DNA from: JAWOJF01 sp046481785
Lineage (GTDB): Bacteria; Bacteroidota; Ignavibacteria; Ignavibacteriales; Ignavibacteriaceae
NCBI GenBank assembly: GCA_046481785.1
Contig: JAWOJF010000406.1
Span: forward strand, 1-6,387
Direction of reading: 5' to 3'
Length of the DNA stretch: 6,387 nucleotides
The notes under the pieces were generated by a model. The model made no database searches, had not been told where the DNA came from, and worked only from the letters and a program-made list of their open reading frames with translations. This document shows, one piece after another, positions 5,016 through 6,387 of the stretch. Positions within the stretch are counted from its first letter, which is position 1. The number at the start of each line of letters is the position of its first letter. Made by a program: the position numbers and the translations under genes.

Positions 5016-6387
5016 AATACTTAACGCTTTTAATTGCCGGGCTATTGCTTGCAAACTGCGCAAATCAATTACCCCCCGGCGGGGGTGATATTGACCGTAC
5101 TCCCCCTGAGATTATTGAAGTATACCCGGCAGAGGGTACAACCAATTTTAATGACGATTATTTTGAAATCGGGTTCTCGGAATATGTTGATAAACGTTCT
5201 GTGCAGGATGCAATTTTTATTTCCCCTGCCGTTGATGGTCAGCTTGAACTTGATTGGAGCGGAAAATATGTGCGGGTCATCTTTCCCGGTCAGCTTAGAG
5301 AAAATACTACGTATGTTATAACTATCGGCACCGACCTTGTTGACTACAATAATAAAAACCGGATGGCAAATGCATATACGCTTACATTTTCCACTGGTAA
5401 TGAGATTGACAGGAGAGTTGTAACAGGAAGAGTTTATGAGCCAAAGCCTGAAGGAGTTTTAATTTTTGCTTATCAGTTAATTCCGCCGGGGGAACCCGGA
5501 TACGAAGATACACTCCTTAATTATAAGCCTGATTATATTTCACAAACCGGTACTAACGGTTCATACAGTCTGGGCGGTTTGGCAGCAGGCTCTTACAGAA
5601 TTTTTGCGGTTAAGGATGAATTCCGTGATCTGCTTTTTCAACCGGGACAAGATAAAATAGGTGTCCCTTTTACAGATATTACACTTTCCGAAACAGATAC
5701 TCTTTATACTAACCTTAATTTTTATCTGATTAATGCAGATACATCTGCTCCAAGACTATTAACTGCTGTTATGACAGATCAGTTTCACTTCCTGCTTAAT
5801 TTAAGTGAGGAATTTGATTCCACTTTTATAAGAGCAGATAATTTTTTTATATATGATTCAACTGCCGGAACTAAAAATAATGTGTTATATGCATATAAAG
5901 GAAACACTAAACCAACAGAACTGGTTCTTGTAACTGATGCAGCTTTCCCGGTTGAGAACTCAATATATTTATTTGCTGACTCTTTAGCTGATAAGTCCGG
6001 CAATGTTTATTTATCTGATTTTGCGGCTGTTACAGTAAGTGACAGGGCAGATACTATCGCTCCCACAATATTCAAATCATCACCACTTGCTGATTATGAT
6101 AAGGTTGATTACCAGGGGCAAAGCTTCTATTTTGTGTTGAATGATGCAGTTGATTCTGCTGAGGCAAAACAGGGCATTTCTTTTACTGATACTTCCGGTA
6201 ATAAAATAAATTACAGTATAAATTTTATTGATGATGGATCGTTCTTAATTGTTCCTGCCCGTAATCTTGAACCAAAAAAAGATTATATCATTTCATTCGA
6301 TTATTCCAGGTTTGTTGATGCCGCAGGTAATAAACTGGATTCGGTTTACCAATACAAATTTAGTACTATCACCGGCCTGGATTTTAC
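4988..6387 (+). CDS. Ig-like (SbsA_Ig/Big_5-type) domain lipoprotein, 3' end beyond the window
   Basis: The frame is open from ATG 4988 to the window end (466 codons visible, no stop). Lys6, Lys7 and Lys10 precede a hydrophobic core (about 12-22) and Cys24, consistent with a lipoprotein signal peptide. The residue before Cys24 is Asn23, unusual for a lipobox (Gly/Ala/Ser expected), while the CANQLPPGGGDIDRTPPEI continuation resembles the start of Bacteroidota Ig-like lipoproteins. Residues about 38-137 look like a first SbsA_Ig-type domain (FSEYVDKRSV..., ISP, LRENTTYVITIG, LTFSTG). Residues about 140-243 resemble a carboxypeptidase-regulatory/CNA-B-like beta domain (VTGRVYEP, TGTNGSYSLGGLAAGSYRIFAVKD). 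Residues 355-466 repeat the Ig pattern (DTIAPTIFKSSP, LEPKKDYIISFDYSRFVDAAGN). No enzyme motif is seen; an envelope or surface structural role is inferred. It overlaps mltG by 28 nt, implying co-expression with that peptidoglycan enzyme. Confidence 0.85.
   Translation, partial: MAEITKKTLKYLTLLIAGLLLANCANQLPPGGGDIDRTPPEIIEVYPAEGTTNFNDDYFEIGFSEYVDKRSVQDAIFISPAVDGQLELDWSGKYVRVIFPGQLRENTTYVITIGTDLVDYNNKNRMANAYTLTFSTGNEIDRRVVTGRVYEPKPEGVLIFAYQLIPPGEPGYEDTLLNYKPDYISQTGTNGSYSLGGLAAGSYRIFAVKDEFRDLLFQPGQDKIGVPFTDITLSETDTLYTNLNFYLINADTSAPRLLTAVMTDQFHFLLNLSEEFDSTFIRADNFFIYDSTAGTKNNVLYAYKGNTKPTELVLVTDAAFPVENSIYLFADSLADKSGNVYLSDFAAVTVSDRADTIAPTIFKSSPLADYDKVDYQGQSFYFVLNDAVDSAEAKQGISFTDTSGNKINYSINFIDDGSFLIVPARNLEPKKDYIISFDYSRFVDAAGNKLDSVYQYKFSTITGLDF

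Noticed and set aside
5034..5321. A + strand open frame of 95 codons just after mltG.
   Set aside because: It lies in a different frame inside the Ig-like lipoprotein gene, which has a signal peptide, a Cys and domain repeats and stays open for 466 codons. The short frame has no motif or RBS.
5785..6003. A minus-strand open frame of 72 codons in the lipoprotein gene.
   Set aside because: Antisense shadow with no motif, no RBS and no promoter.

Overview
The window is AT-rich, and every gene I can support lies on the + strand. It reads as an ordinary chromosomal segment of a bacterium from the Bacteroidota/Ignavibacteriota (FCB) side. The reasons are mostly weak Shine-Dalgarno sequences, a TAnnTTTG-type -7 element before one gene, and a C-terminal-side lipoprotein of the 'PPGGxxD..PP + Ig-like' type that is common in that group. 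This assignment is inference; no rRNA or other marker is present.

Layout. Bases 1-530 hold the 3' part of coaE (dephospho-CoA kinase, last step of CoA synthesis). It overlaps by 8 nt the start of pheA (523-1356), a stand-alone prephenate dehydratase with an ACT domain and no chorismate mutase domain. The gap 1357-1483 carries a REP/REPIN-like pair of inverted palindromes. The first palindrome is followed by a T-run and can double as the pheA terminator. A monofunctional proline dehydrogenase follows (1484-2383, GTG start). A gap of about 160 bp then contains a 14-bp inverted repeat, a 10-bp direct repeat and an 8-codon ORF whose stop overlaps the next start. tsaD (2547-3563, tRNA t6A modification) comes next. 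After a 57-bp gap with a small dyad and a possible -7 box lies the most unusual gene, 3621-5015: an apparently complete AroQ-type chorismate mutase domain fused in frame, through a transmembrane helix, to the endolytic transglycosylase MltG. Its end overlaps by 28 nt an Ig-like-domain lipoprotein gene that runs off the window (4988-6387+).

How the parts relate. PheA needs prephenate, the product of chorismate mutase. The only chorismate mutase visible here is the one tethered to the inner face of the membrane by MltG. It keeps every catalytic position I can align with the E. coli enzyme except one (Asp48 replaced by Ser65). The two functions therefore sit about 2.3 kb apart and on different proteins, unlike the E. 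coli P-protein, where mutase and dehydratase are one chain. The MltG half acts on nascent peptidoglycan outside the membrane, and its translationally overlapping neighbour is probably an envelope lipoprotein. The chorismate mutase-MltG fusion is the main candidate for something undescribed in this window. The rest is housekeeping.
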